Origin: Vitis vinifera
Taxonomy: Eukaryota > Streptophyta > Magnoliopsida > Vitales > Vitaceae
DNA length: 64,000 nucleotides
Direction of reading: 5' to 3'
Assembly (NCBI RefSeq): GCF_030704535.1
Contig: NC_081808.1
Span: 19,652,501 to 19,716,500 of the forward strand
Below, piece after piece: positions 24,063 to 36,957 of this stretch (its first letter is position 1; each line of letters begins with the position of its first letter). A program made the position numbers and the translations under genes. Below the pieces are notes generated by a model. The model was not told the origin of the DNA and ran no database searches. It was given only the letters and a program-made list of their open reading frames with translations.

Positions 24063-25610
24063 AATAAATAGATAAATAAATAAATAAATAATATTGGAGT
24101 TCTGAAAAATTGAATTTAAGATTAAAATTTAAAAATGAAATTTTTGACATATAGTTGAAGAAAACTAAAATAATAATAATGATAATAATAATAAAAGAAA
24201 TGGCTTAGGATCAAGACGTGTACAGGAAGTCCTTTAAGGAATAAACAAATAAAAAGAAATACACCACAAACCCATTTTTTTAACTATCATAATGATGCCA
24301 TACTGACGCAAAAGCCCATTCTCCAATGCACCTCTCTGCTATACCCATACCACCAGCATGAACCCAGATAATCACTTAGGGCTTTAAGCTTTGGCGTCGG
24401 CGTCAGTGTTGGTGGAGCGCAGCCGCGCGAGCAGGTCCTCCAGCCGGTGAGTCGACGCTGGCGTAGGCATGGTCGTCGGCGGTGTGACATGCGAACTCCA
24501 CGCGTGTGTCGGAAGACAAAGAGGAATGGGTTCGGTGGGCATAGAAGGGTGGTGGCATGCATGAAGGCATGGGATGGTGTGGGTACTAGTGAGAAAGGTG
24601 AGCTATCAGCAATGGGCATGAAGAGAGGGAAGTGGGTATGCATGACGGGATGAATAAAGAAATGTCATGAGGGGAGTATGCACGGGCTGTGTGGATGTGA
24701 GAGGGTGGAGAATAAGCAAACGGGAAGTTAATGGTGTAGGATGAGTACATGAGGTGATATGTTTGCATGGGAACTTAGGTTGGTGAGCAATGAAGGGTGT
24801 GATGGAATGGGCTAGTAGTGAAACCAAGAGAAACCGCGGGTATGATTATGGTGTAGAGAGAGATTGGTAGGCTGGGTGGGGGTGTGTGAAGGAGAATATA
24901 TCCCGTGGAAATGAAGACAAAACAAAACCCTCACATGATGCATTAGCAAGCTAAAACAGGGTTGTATTATCCTCAAATCATCCCAAAAAAAATAAACGAG
25001 ATAGCAACAATGAACCCATAGATCAAACAATAAACTCAAAACTGAACATAAAATCATGCAATCCACAGGAACTACTGGGAAAAATAAAAGAACGAGGCTT
25101 TATGCCAATAAAGTGAAACCCAAAAAATCCACAGTAGTCATACCTTTCTCTTCTTCTTCCTCAAGCTCTCTTTCTCGTTCTCCCCTGGATTCCTACCTAT
25201 TCTCACACCAGCTTCACTCTCTAAGATCACCCCCCCGGAACCCGCAAGCCTCTCCCTCAGCTTTCTTTCTCTCCCAGTTCCAAGCCCCCCTCCCTGAAAT
25301 GCCTCTTCTCTCCTGCTTTTCTCTCTAAAAATCCAGCTCAAACTGTCCCCCTGGAACCCGCCAGCCACACCTCTCTTTTTTTCTTCTATCTCTTTTTCTC
25401 CAGCCGATTCCTACCTTCTCGGGCAAGCCATTACCTGCTTCCCTGTTCATCTCTCAGCAGGTATGGGCTCCTCAAACTCCAACATGGCATCCCTTGCAGC
25501 TGGTCCCACGCATGGAGAGGGGTCCTCCACACACTTCTCGGATGCTGCCAGCTCCTCTAATATGTATAAAAAAAACTAAATACCCATTGGCTCTTCAATG
25601 GGGGTCTACA
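22990..25610 (-). repeat. 5' LTR (right copy) of the TR-GAG element
   Basis: A 2,621-bp partner of 11,057-13,663. It differs by scattered substitutions and a slightly longer (AAT)n/(AAAT)n tract (about 24,008-24,090). The target duplication GTTGT follows at 25,611-25,615. Confidence 0.95.
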
Positions 25611-25615
25611 GTTGT

Positions 25616-26490
25616 CTTATAAGAAATATCAAAGAAAATAAAATATAATTAAAACTAATTAAAAACTTATGTATTTTTAAATTATTTAATCTTTATATTG
25701 ATGAATTAAAATAAATAAAATGAGTTTGAAGTAACAAAAAAAATAATTTATCAACTTTTAATCTATTTTTTTATTTTCCTTCACTTTTTCTTTCATTCTA
25801 CTTTTCTTTTGTATTTTCTTTCCCTCGCATTTTCCGGGAACCAAACATAGCCTTAGTGGAAAATTTGAAGGAAATTGTAAGGAAAATAAAATAGAAAGGA
25901 AAAGTGAAAGGAAAATAAAATATAAATTTAAAATTAATAAATTATTTTTATAGATTTTTTCAAATTCATTTTTGATTAAATATATTTAAAATATATAAAA
26001 TTTTAACTAATTTTAATTATATTTAATTTTAAAAAATTATAATGAAATTAAACATGATAAAATTATTTTTCTTTGTATTTTTTTTTCTTGATATTTTTCA
26101 CGAACCAAACATAACTTTAATAAAAGCTTTTAAGTTTTTAAAATAATTTGATTAACTTTATGTGCATTTTTATTTAGGATAATAAATATTTGAATCAGTG
26201 AAACATTTTTAATTAGGATAGTAACTATTTGAATCACTTAATAGCTTGTTTAGGACAAATAATTGATTGTTAAAACTTTTGAAATGATTAGTAAAAAAAT
26301 TAGAAAGAAAATATTTTTTATTTCTTAATTTGATTTCTACTATAATTTCAATTTTTAAAAATATTTTTAATTATGTTTAAAAATAATTTTTAAAATGGAT
26401 TGGTTATAAAATAAAATTTTAAAATATTTTTAAGTAAGTTTTAAAATTACCTCGATCTTTTAATTGGTATTTAATTTTAAAAAATATCTT
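25616..26490. mobile_element. AT-rich MITE-like sequences split by the retrotransposon
   Basis: 25,616-25,852 continues the sequence broken at 11,056. Its right end, TTTCCGGGAACCAAACATAG, pairs with the left end near 11,000 (TATGTTTGTTCCGGAAA), so a MITE-like element spans the insertion. A second related copy appears to follow at 25,853-26,115, ending ACGAACCAAACATAAC. Similar sequence recurs at 33,580-33,850 and 54,960-55,140. The rest to 26,490 is AT-rich without features. Confidence 0.45.
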
Positions 26491-27900
26491 TAAAATATTT
26501 CCAAATATTCTAAATATGTTTAATTCCAAAAATTATTTTATATTTATCCAAAATTTGTTTTATGTTTGTCCAATTTTTTTTTTTAATTTCTTAATTTGAT
26601 TTCTACTATATTTTTAATTCAAAAACTGTTTTTATTTATCTCTATTTGTCTTTGATTCTAAAAACAATTTTTGAAATGTTTTTAAGTAAGCTTTTAAACA
26701 ACCATTATCTTTAAATTAGTATTTGACTTTAAAAAGATCTTTAAAATATTTTACAATTAGAAAACTCTTCATAATTTTTAAAAGGGTTTTATATATATAT
26801 ATTGTTTAATAGTTTGGGATGTGGACTTTTATTAATCTTAAGAGACCATAGTCATTTATCAAAAGTTTGAGAATTTTTAAGATTTTCTTTCAAAATAACT
26901 TCTGGCTACAACAATGGTCAGATCTCGTTATGAAATTTCAATAATAAAGGTTTCTAGGTATCATTGAGGAGTTTATAGAGTATGTGCATCCGATCAAGTA
27001 AAATTGCATACATTTTTTATGATTTTTTAACCTGCTAGGTTCTTATATTAATGGTATTTTACATCTAGTAGGTTGTTAAGTTATTTAACTAAGTTATATC
27101 CTATGTTTTTATATTTGTATTGATATTATTGTTATCAGTAAAGAGTTAATACAAAGAAACAAGCCTAAAATAAGTAATAAAATATTAATTTGGATATCAA
27201 TTTAAAAACCATATTAAGTCTAAAAAAAAAACTTTATTTCACAAGTTTTTAAGAATGAATTGTCTTGAAATGTTTTAGGCTGATTTCATTAATTAATTAG
27301 TTAGCTTGAAATTAGTTTAGAGTTAGCGTTTAATCAATTTAAGATTATTATAAGTTGAGATTGGATGGATGCCCACTCCTTGGGTATCCTTTCCAAAGGA
27401 CTGTTTTTATAGTTTAATGTCAAAGTAGTGTTTATGAATAAAAAAAATAATGAAAATGGGCCATCTTTAGGAATATTTATTAATCTAGTCTTTCTCATTA
27501 CATGCCCATTCACGTGAATTGTGAATTTTTTTTATGTTTTGAGTGTACAAAATCACAATTGGTTATAGTTAAACCTACAGTTAGTAATTGTTGTTTTAAA
27601 TTTTAAACTAATATCATAGTTATTATTTATGGTTTTAAAAGGAAAAAAATAAAAAAATAAAATTGAATTTTATGTTGTATGGACATATTATTTTGATAAA
27701 TATTTTCAACATGAGATTAGATTGATAATTTTTTTTTTTATTTTAAAAAAAGAGACGGGAAACTCCTATTTTATGCGTGCTGGTGTACTGTGTTCTCTTG
27801 TTTTTCTGTTGTCGTGGGGGAAGGCGGGAATGGCGATTTGAAAGCTGTTTTTCCAAACAAGCCCTTAATCTCTCTCACTCATGATTGACATCCATATGAT
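26490..27900. other. AT-rich spacer in unit 1, no gene
   Basis: Alignable to 45,310-46,620 apart from a ~120-bp deletion in unit 2. No coding frame or RNA gene was seen. Confidence 0.5.
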
Positions 27901-27904
27901 GTGT

Positions 27905-28300
27905 TATAGGCCCAAAATTAGAGACTACGATTCGAAACCATCTGTGGCCCAACCCGCAGAAGTTGAACTTTTGGAGTTTAAGAATAAAATGGCCCAAAGT
28001 CACTTAATTTGATCTTAATTATTACTAATCCACTTGAAGACATTCAGCCGAAAGATCCAGCGACAGGAGCCAATCCTCGAATGGTCAAAAAACCTACGTG
28101 GCAGCAGATCCCCTACCACAAAGAGATCCTCAACCACAGAGAGGTTGAATTGTAGCCAGCTTACAACCGTCAATTTTTATTTCGTACGAACCTTCCTGCG
28201 AAAAGCGAAGGACGTATTGGCCGTCGATCTGTCCTAGAATCCTAAATCGGAACTGCTTACTGTCCAAGGCACCTGTATTATTAGGGTTCCTTCTTCCATC
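27905..28300 (+). promoter_or_regulatory. Promoter-like module a, unit 1 (Site II and telo-box elements)
   Basis: GGCCCA elements occur at 27,909-27,914, 27,946-27,951 and 27,991-27,996, and a TTAGGGTT telo-box at 28,281-28,288. From general knowledge, this pairing marks promoters of growth-related genes such as ribosomal protein and snoRNA genes. The sequence is homologous to module b (39,000-39,300), which has a TTTATATAA box. Confidence 0.4.
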
Positions 28301-28860
28301 TTAACTGTGCCCATTTTTGCTTTTGCTAATCTTTGTGGATTTCTGTTAGCAAGAGGTAAACGATCTCTATCCGTATACGATTTTTATTTTTCGCGTTGGA
28401 TTTCTGCTGCCAAGTTTTAACTGAACCCGAATATTGCAGAATCGCGATGGCTTGCTTTTCTTTTGGAATCATTCGGCGGAACACCGACATATGCTTCAGA
28501 GAATCTCAACTATGGCGGATCGAAGCGAGATTTCAATGCAGAGAGAATTTGATGTAGCATGGAGATCTGAATCAAAGGTCTTGTTTTTGTGGTCTGTGTT
28601 TCGAATGTTTCTTGGTTATCAGACCTTTGCCATGACAGGTGCCCTTGCTTGGCAGGTCACAAACAGTAATAAAAAAATATCATTTGTTTGAGGGGAGATC
28701 GCACGGGGATTTTGCCCGGGTTCTCCCCTCTGGTGTGCCGTGTCCTGCTTTTCTTTCTATTGATATCTTCCTACTCGCTCCTGCGCACTCAAATGGGAAT
28801 CCGAATTATCAACTCGGTCTCAAAAGGTAGACATTACCAAACACATTTCGTTCAGTTAAC
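28301..28860 (+). ncRNA. Candidate structured leader or ncRNA, module a, unit 1
   Basis: Plausible splice signals (GCAAGAG|GTAAAC near 28,355; ATATTGCAG ending 28,439) frame an exon with a 36-codon frame (28,447-28,557, starting MACFSF) that is not conserved in module b. Downstream are two hairpins kept in all four module copies: H1 at 28,622-28,658 (GACC...GCCA / TGGC-A-GGTC) and H2 at 28,690-28,730, whose GAGGGGAGA pairs perfectly with TCTCCCCTC over nine bases. In module b the A-T pair becomes a G-T wobble, so the stem survives. I cannot name the RNA, and a 5' UTR element is equally possible. Confidence 0.35.
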
Positions 28861-30579
28861 GTGAAAATACGCCAACAGTTCATCTCATTCAATATCCAGT
28901 AGCTTTTATAATATACACTATCTCTTATATTTAAATTTTTATATAGTTTCATTTAGCTAAAACGATCCAAATATGATGGGCAGTTTGCTATGAGGGATTT
29001 TATCTGCATTACTAGTTGATAATCACACTTTGGAAGATGAAAAGACCTTCATTTCATCGAGGTTCGTATTTTTGATCGGATACTGAATTTTGTTTACCAC
29101 TTTGTCAGGCTATGCACTTCAATTTGGCATTGGGTTATCATTTCTAATTCAAATTCCATTCCGATTGTTACCCTTTCTGAATAATGCACAGCAATGACAC
29201 ACAGCGTTTGGAAATTTCAAAATCACAGCATTTGGAAATTTCAAAATCACAGCATTTGGAAATTTCAAAATCTTTTGTACAGGATGCCATGAATTTAAAC
29301 AATGTACTAATATCTATTATGTATTACCTATCTCTCCGCCCTTGGATTCATGTTGTGGTTATTCAAAAATACCCCATTTTCATACTGCGCAACATGAAAG
29401 GAGAATGAAACTTGAAGCTTCTGCCAAGGCAGGACATGGATCCTTTCTACTCTTGATAGCCAGTTATAATATTTGAATCTATATTCTGTTATGTATGGTC
29501 ATTGGCATTGGTGTTTAGTCCCTTGACTTCTATAGCAGTCCATGGTGACATGATGAAAAAGGAAATGGAGGCATCAGGCAAGTGCTCTGCTGGGGTCCAT
29601 GGCTTTGCAGTGAAGCTTAATATGGTAATGCCATTCAGATCAAGATTTTGTTTTCTGGTTTTCTTTCATACTTCATTTTACTGGGGTTATGTGTTCACAT
29701 CCATTATTGCCAATTTGGAGAAATTTATGAGGTTATGCAATTTGGACTACATTTGAACATATGAATTTCAATATTTTCATCTGGGAAGTTATTTTCCTTA
29801 GTCTCCAGTCTCCACTGTAGTTTCCAATAAGATGTTTTCTATTTTGTGATGTATAGATTATTGCACTTGCAATACTGTTTTCTTCTTGGAAGGTATCCAC
29901 GCTGTAGTAGTTTTGGGTAAATCCATACTTTTCATATAAAAATTATTATATTTCCTGTGAAAGTTGCTACTATTTTTTATTTATTCTTAAAGACAGAAGC
30001 TTACATGTTATCCTTGTAACATTGTTACTATTTTTCAGTCTTAATCTCTAGTAGTGTTTTTCTTGCTATTTTGTAGTCTTACTGTTTGATATTTTTTGCT
30101 CAAAATCTCTCCAAATTTCTTCTTGGTTGACTGGAAACATGATGAGCCTATGTTTTGCAACGAATTTCCATCTATGGTCACTATTTTCCTCACCTCCCCT
30201 GAATCCATTTCGGAAGTCTGTGCATGTCCATGGAAGATTCCACAAAGACCCTTGAAATTAAATGTGAATTTTTTTAATTTAAAAAAAATAAATAAAAGGT
30301 ACAAAAAAAAGTTCCTTATTGACCAAACAAGAAGAAAATTAGCATAACACACTTAAAAATCATCTTTGTCATCCATATGTAGGAATGTAAGAGAAATTCA
30401 AATGTTATAACATCATTATTGGAAGCGATTACATCAGTTAAGAAAAGAAAGGATGGAAGCAGCAGCATTGGGTCAAAGGCTTCAATAAGAAGAAAGCCTG
30501 AGCCTATCTGTTAAGCATTGGTCAGATTTGGGTTGGGCCACTTGAAAGCTAATGTTTGAGATAAAAAAACCTGTAGGTA
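28861..30579 (+). other. Unit 1 sequence downstream of module a
   Basis: Homologous in patches to 40,080-41,000 downstream of module b, for example the GGGATTTTATCTGC and GTTGCAGTCAAAGCTT type stretches. It holds a 24-bp tandem repeat at 29,213-29,272 (CATTTGGAAATTTCAAAATC), three copies here against two in unit 2. Frames such as 29,502-29,756 are copied in unit 2 but show no known motif. Confidence 0.4.
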
Positions 30580-32250
30580 TACAGCCGATTGGAAGGGATT
30601 CAAGGTTTGTCTTAGTGCAGTGGGGCCTTTCTAATAGAGGGGTAAATGGATATGAAGTAGTTTATCAATTGCAAAGTAAATCCTTGATGTACTTGGTTTG
30701 AGAGATACGGTCCTTTGATTGTATGCCTTACTTGAATGCCTAAGAAATAGTCTACTTCACTAAGATCCTTTAAGGCAAAGTTCTTATTGAGAGTTTAAAC
30801 TTCTTCATTGTTGTATCTGGTAACTAATATGTCATCAACATAGACTAAGACAAATATCTTATGAATAGTAGTAAACTGAATAAAAAGTGATTGATTTGAT
30901 CTAGCTGAGATGAATCCAAATGTAAGAAGAACATTACGTAGTTTCTCAAACCAAACTCTAGGGGCTTGCTTTAATCCATATAAGGATTTGTGTAATTTGC
31001 ATACCAAATTAGAGGTTGTTCCATAAACACCTCTTCCTATATGTCTCCATTAAAAAATGCATTGTTAAAATCCAATTTTGCCTAATAGCCCAATTCCTTG
31101 CTAGTTAACACCACTTTGATAGTTGTTGGCTTAACTATGGAGTTAAAAGTTCCATTAAAGTTAGAAGTCAACCCCTTGATGAAAGCCTTTAGCTACTAAC
31201 CTAGTTTTTTGCTTGTTAATTATCCCGTTAGAATTCTCTTTAACCTTGAGCACCCTCGTATAATTAATTGCTTTTTCTCCTATGTGGTAGAGACACTAAG
31301 GACCATGTTTTGTTTTTCATTAGTGCTAAGAATTCATCTGTCATAGCTATTTTCCATTGTTCTTGTTGTAAAGCATCAACAACTAAACTAGGCTCTAGTG
31401 TTGCAACATAAACCTTTCGGTTGAAAATCCCATCTTTTTTGACATGGTTAGCATCTTATGACAATTTCCATGACAATTTCCAAACGCTAGCATAGAATAG
31501 TTTGGAGAAGAGTGAAACAAGACTTCCAAAGGAGTTCTCCAATGTAAAACTAAAGGAGGTAGCCTATCATATAGGAAAACGATAGCTCTAAAGGCCTTAT
31601 CTCATTGCTTTAAAGGCATAGAAGAATTAGCTAATAGAGTTTTCTACTATATGATGATGCTTTCTCTCTACAATCCCATTTTGTTCATGAGTATGGGGGC
31701 AATAATTTCTATGAATTATATTATGAGACACTAAGAGATATATAAAAAAAGCTCTATATTCTCCTTTTCAATCAATTTGAATAGTCTTTAGTTTATAACC
31801 ATGCTTCAACTCAACTTGTGTTTTGAAATTTGAGAAACTTTGAAGAGCATCTAACTCATGCCTTAGCAAAAAGATCTAAGTGAAATGAGAGAATGCATCT
31901 ATAAAGCTACTGTAATGTCTATAACCATTGGATTTGAGAGGGTCTTCTTTAGTCGGAGTAAACCAATTGTGAAGGTTTTATGTAGTGTGTAAGATAATAA
32001 AAAAACTTATGAATTTTACCAAGACAACAAACTAAATAGAAAGAATGAGAGTTTGAATTAGGAAAATGTATTTTGTAATTTGTGAACATTAGAGAAGTTT
32101 CCTCCTGTAAGATCAATTATAGAAGTTGGTACCAAGACAACAAACTAAATAGAAAGAAATGAGAGTTTGAATTAGGAAAAGCTATTTTGCAATTTATGAA
32201 CATTAGAGAAGCTTCCTCATGTAAGATCAATTCTAGAAGTTGGTACCAAA
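30580..32250 (-). pseudogene. Ty1/copia pol relic (integrase to reverse transcriptase), unit 1
   Basis: Reading right to left, an integrase piece includes the HEQNGIVERKHHHIVE catalytic-Glu region (about 31,630-31,700). It is followed by the RVT_2 start (EQWK...TW type, near 31,330) and RT motifs KLHKSLYGLKQAPRVWF and YVDDIL (30,795-31,007), then FALKDLSEVDYFLGIQV downstream. Frames are broken by stops and small indels, and there are no LTRs at either end. A 113-bp stretch is tandemly doubled near the left side of the gene (32,021 and 32,134). The same relic, with the same doubling, is in unit 2, so it predates the duplication. Confidence 0.85.
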
Positions 32251-32268
32251 TGGAACTAAAATCATTTT

Positions 32269-32990
32269 GACCATGTTCGATTCGCCTGATATAATATTAG
32301 ATAGAATAAGAAAGGGGATCACATATCTTATTAGTGATTGAATAAGTTATCTTATGAATAATCCTATCTTATGTTGAATTAAACATGAGATAAATAAGTG
32401 TTGAGATATATTATCTATCTTTCTTTTTATATTTATTTTACATGTGATATCTTAATCTTAAATTATGATATAGGATATAAATATCTTATATATATCATAA
32501 ATTTATTTTTTATTATGTTTTTAAATTTTTTGTACTATTTTTTTTTAATCAAAATAACAACTTTTGATTTAAAAAATTAAATTTGTAATTAAAAAAGAAA
32601 AATTATAAAAGTAAACTACATGTATTATTTAATATTTTTTTTATATATTAAACAACATAATATAAAAATATTATTTATAAATTTAAAATATTTTAATTAA
32701 TAATAAATATTGTTAAGCTTAAAAGAAATTTCACATTTTTGTAATAACAAATTTTAGAATGCAATATAATTTTTATTTTAAATAAATATTAAATATTGAA
32801 AGATAATATATGTTTTATTTTATTTTTGTTCTCGTTTTTTCATACTAAATATAATCATAACATTCAAATCTTATTGTATATATTACCATAGGATACCATA
32901 TCCATTGAATATAATATTCAAGAATATCATATCTTATTGAAAATGATACTTTATGATATGCATTTTGTCGATATAATTGGTTAAAAGTGA
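32269..32990. mobile_element. AT-rich MITE-like sequence
   Basis: The left end (CCATGTTCGATTCGCCTGAT, then ATTAGATAGAATAAGAAAG) resembles the reversed right end of the MITE at 43,892-44,723. The right end is not clear. In unit 2 it is cut at about 51,509 where viral DNA starts. Confidence 0.35.
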
Positions 32991-33290
32991 TGTAATAATC
33001 CTCAAATTTATGAATTTAATCATTCCCATATTTATTTTTACAAGTTAACTCATTTTTTATTTTATTTTTTACTTAAATACTTTTTATCATTTCAAGTATT
33101 TATATATATGTTTTAAAATAAATTATTATTTTTATAAGAAAATAAACTAGGGTAATTTTGTTAAAACAAATTTTTTTTTATAATTGGGTTTTTAACAATC
33201 CTTTTAATAAAACAACCACATTTTTTATCCTACAATATCCTAAAATAGACATATTATATTCTATTCCAATAAACAAACGACCATACAACC

Positions 33291-33323
<33 letters not shown>

Positions 33324-33427
33324 TATATGTGTGTGGGTTAATTTCATTTAGACAAACGACCATACAACCATATATATATATATATATTAATATATATGTG
33401 TGTGGGTTAATTTCATTTAGAAGTTTG

Positions 33428-33461
<34 letters not shown>

Positions 33462-33480
33462 GTGTGTGTGTGTGTGTGTT
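33291..33480. repeat. TA/TG microsatellites, three blocks
   Basis: (TA)n runs at about 33,291-33,319, 33,370-33,388 and 33,430-33,455, with (TG)n at 33,463-33,479, separated by repeats of the phrase TTAATTTCATTTAGAAGTTT. The stretch is missing from unit 2, where endogenous viral DNA sits instead. The IYIYI-type open frame here is an artefact. Confidence 0.8.
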
Positions 33481-33579
33481 AATTTCATTTAGAAGTTTGG
33501 TGCAAATGCATTCCATCACTATGGTTATGTTTGGTGCGTGAGACGTACCAAGAAAAGAAAAAAAATGATAAGAAAAATG

Positions 33580-34210
33580 ATTTTATCATGTTTGGTTGTA
33601 CTATAAATTTTTTTTAAGGAAAATTAAATCAAATTAAAATTAGTTAGAAATTTATACATGTTGAATTAAATCAAATTAAAATTAGTTAGAAATTTATACA
33701 TGTTGAAATTATTTAATTTTTATATTGATAAATTAAAATAAATAAAATGAATTTGAAATAGCAAATAAAAATAATTTATTAATTTTTATTTTCCTTCATT
33801 TTTTTTCTTTTACTTTTTCTCTCTATTTTCTTTTTCACATTTTTCCTCAAATTTTTTGGACCTTATTAATTTCAATTTTTGTCAATTAACATTCTTATAA
33901 ATTTATTTTATTTATTTTTTTAGTGAGGTTTCATCTAAAAATAATTTAAATAAGAATGTTTAACAATTTTTTAAAAATTAAATTTTATTTTTAAAATATT
34001 AAAATTTATATAAATAATATATTTATAGGGATGATAACAAATGAAATTTGTGGTGGTTTAGTGTGTCAACGAAATTAATCCCATATATATATTACATATA
34101 TATTTTGATACATATGATATGGCCTTTGTTTATCCTTTATTTATAGCCAACCAAAAAATAGAATTAATTTTATTGTTTTTTTATGCTATGAGTTAACCGA
34201 CTTGTCAGTC
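33580..34210. other. AT-rich MITE-like spacer before the Mutator-like element
   Basis: Contains a tandemly doubled ~43-bp phrase (AAATCAAATTAAAATTAGTT) near 33,625-33,705. It aligns with 54,960-55,491 in unit 2. No gene. Confidence 0.5.
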
Positions 34211-34499
34211 GAACCAAAGGACTTATGGGTCAAAATGGCCTTCCGTTAAAACAAAATGCTCAGAATGGCCTGCTTTTCAAACAAATGTTCAAAATAACCC
34301 TTTTCAGCCCACGTCAACATACAAGTAATTTTTTATTCTTTTTATTTTTTACTTTCCCAAACACCCGAGCTGCTCTCTTCCCCTGTTCTCTTTTTATTTT
34401 TTACTTTCCCAAACATCCGAGCTGCTCTCTTCCCCTGTTCTCTGCGTGTGGTTTTTTTTGTTAAAAACCCTAGGCCCACCAGTGGGCCACTGAGGGAGA

Positions 34500-36950
34500 C
34501 ATTGGAGCTACAACTCCATCCGATCTGCTCTCTATTCCCAGCTCATGCTCATTTTTCCTTAAAAATCCAAGCCCCACCAGTGGGCCACTGACGTTGGAGG
34601 TTGAGGTTAGTGTTAATTTTTTTTAGATCTGAGTTTTTTTTTATCATGTGTTGTTAGCATTTTTATTTTTCCCGTTGGATGCTGAGAAAAGTGGGAAACG
34701 AGAATGAAAATAGAAAGAAAAAAATTCTTGATTTTTCCTGTTTCTCAGTTTTGATTTAGGGTTCTTGAAATTTAAATCCAATGGCACAACAGCAAAGAGA
34801 CCCCTAAAATGGATCCAGAAAACACAAAGAGCAAAAGAAAAGCAATTTTTTTGGTTTTCCTTGGGGGTTTTGCATGGATTTTCTCGGAAATCAAACGAGG
34901 ATGAATTTTCGCAAAAATCGAATGGGGCATGGATTTTCTCGGAAATCAAACGAGGATGAATTTTCCCGGAAATCGAATGGGGCATGGATTTTATTGGGAA
35001 TCAAAGGGGGGTTGCAAAAAAAAATAATAATAACATGATTAGATTAGTACCTGCGAGGATTGAGAGTGGCAGAGTGAGAGAAGGGCTTTTTTAGGGATTC
35101 TCCGGCTGGAAGGCAACTTCAGAAAAGGGGTTCTTCATGCCCGAGTGAAAGAAGTGGGTAGTATTTTGATTTTTAGATTTAATAGAGTTAAAAAAAAAAA
35201 AAACAAATCATGAGAACAATTTTATCTCATCTTAATAGAATATATTATAAGCTTATCACTTTTCCTATGGAATTCACTGAATTTACTAAATTTATATTAA
35301 TATTACTAAATTTTCCTATTGATATTAAGTAAATGACTAAATTTATAAAATATTTATATATTTGAATATTTAAATGAATAAATGAATATAAGAATTAAAG
35401 TTTGAAGGTGTAGTAGAGTCATTTTTATAAATATATCATATTTAAATATTTCACTTTTAAATAAATTTTATAAAATATAGTGTTATTTATTTTTATTTTC
35501 ATATTTTCAATTGCTAATTTACTTAATATCTTGTTTTTGTTAAAAAATATTATTTAATTTCATAACAAGTCAACATAATACCACAGTTATGCGTGATGTT
35601 CATTAATCAATTATCAAATTTCAATTAGAAAAATTTCTCTTTATTTATCAAAAAAAAAATTCAATTAGATAATTGCTGGCTTTTGAATAACACAAGGGGA
35701 CCCACCCTAGTAATTGTTAATTATTCAAATCAAAAGGGTAGTTGGTTGGTTTGAAATTTGAAACTTTGGAATTGGAATAGTTGTTTTATTGTTTGTTTTT
35801 TATATTGATTGGAAAAGTCAAAGTAAATACTTAATAATGGATGATAATAATATAACTATTGAAACCTTGGAACATCTTGATTCACTTGAGGTAAGATTCA
35901 CTTGAGGTAAGCTAAGTTGCTAACTAGTCATGGTTTCACTTTTTATTTATTTTTCATCCTGCTTAGAACTCTTTGACAGTGTTAAGTTCATCAAGAAACT
36001 TATTGTATCATCATGATCATTATGAGTCATTTAAAAGATGAAAATACGTACTTTCATTGACATTAAATTTCATTTGTGATTTGGTTGGTGATCTTTTGAA
36101 TGATGTGATTACATTTTGTGTGTAATTGATTGCTTGATATTTGACAACACTAGGATGGTTTTCTATAATCAAATAGGCGGACTAGGACTTCAGTCTTTTG
36201 AGATTTAAGGAGAAGAAAGATAAAATTATAATAGTAGGGAAAAAATAAAATAAAAAATAGGAAAAAAAAAAAGATAAAGAAGCAATCTTACAAACTTACA
36301 TAGGCCCTAGGAGTCTCACTTAGAAGTAAAATAATTAAGTCCTACCATGAAAATTGCAAAATTTGCACCCATAAAAAAATAAAAATAAAAATCTTTGGAT
36401 CATCAATCATCATCCCCTTTTACATCCATTAGCTTTATTTATAAAGTTTTAGAACCCTTAAAACTAAAAAAAATTATGGAAAGCAAACCTAACCTATGTA
36501 GCAACTTGTTAGGACTATTGTTCATTTTTGAGAACTCCTAAATCTTTGAAAAATAAAATCAAAAAAAAAAAAAAAACTCCACTTTTAGAATTAACATCCT
36601 ACTTTATAGAAACACCTTCGGATAAAATTTCTAATAACAAAGACTTCAAAATTCTGAAGACTCAAACTAGAAACTTAAGAGAAAAGAGATTAATTTATAA
36701 AATAGAAAGTTTAGAAATATTGACACTTCTTTTAAGAAGAAAGTTTAAATAAAAAAACTTTTCAAATTATGAATACAATTCAAGTACCAATTTTTTACTA
36801 ATAACATTAAAAAACGCTAAATCTGCAAAATTACCTAAATGCACTTTATAGAGTAATTTAGGATTTCATTTAATTCCTTTCTTTAGCAGGTATTGTCAAT
36901 TCATCTACGTCACTGTTTCACTTTATTTGTATTATTTCTTATCCACCATT
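34500..36950. other. MULE interior, mostly non-coding
   Basis: AT-rich. Short frames at 34,644-34,985 (minus) come from the repeated phrase around GGCATGGATTTTCTCGG. No transposase motif was recognised. Confidence 0.45.
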
Positions 36951-36957
36951 AGTGCAG

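Larger units (their letters stand above)
11057..25610 (-). mobile_element. Complete LTR retrotransposon, Tat/Ogre-type, gag only (TR-GAG-like)
   Basis: The 14,554-bp element is bounded by TG...CA LTRs (11,057-13,663 and 22,990-25,610) and perfect 5-bp target duplications GTTGT (11,052-11,056; 25,611-25,615). It reads right to left: 5' LTR, primer-binding site, gag, then a 5.8-kb interior without recognisable protease, reverse transcriptase, RNase H or integrase, a polypurine tract, then 3' LTR. LTR differences are few by eye, mainly scattered SNPs and a longer AAT/AAAT microsatellite in the right copy, so the insertion is fairly recent. The primer-binding site and gag style point to the Tat/Ogre branch of Ty3/gypsy. 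Without pol it must borrow enzymes from an autonomous relative, as described for TR-GAG elements. It landed in a MITE-like sequence. Confidence 0.9.

Noticed and set aside
30041-30352. Overlapping frames on both strands downstream of module a
   Set aside because: Low-complexity, and the unit 2 copy carries indels that disrupt the minus frame.
33158-33541. 127-residue frame rich in Ile/Tyr
   Set aside because: Produced by TA and TG microsatellites. The opposite strand is open for the same reason.
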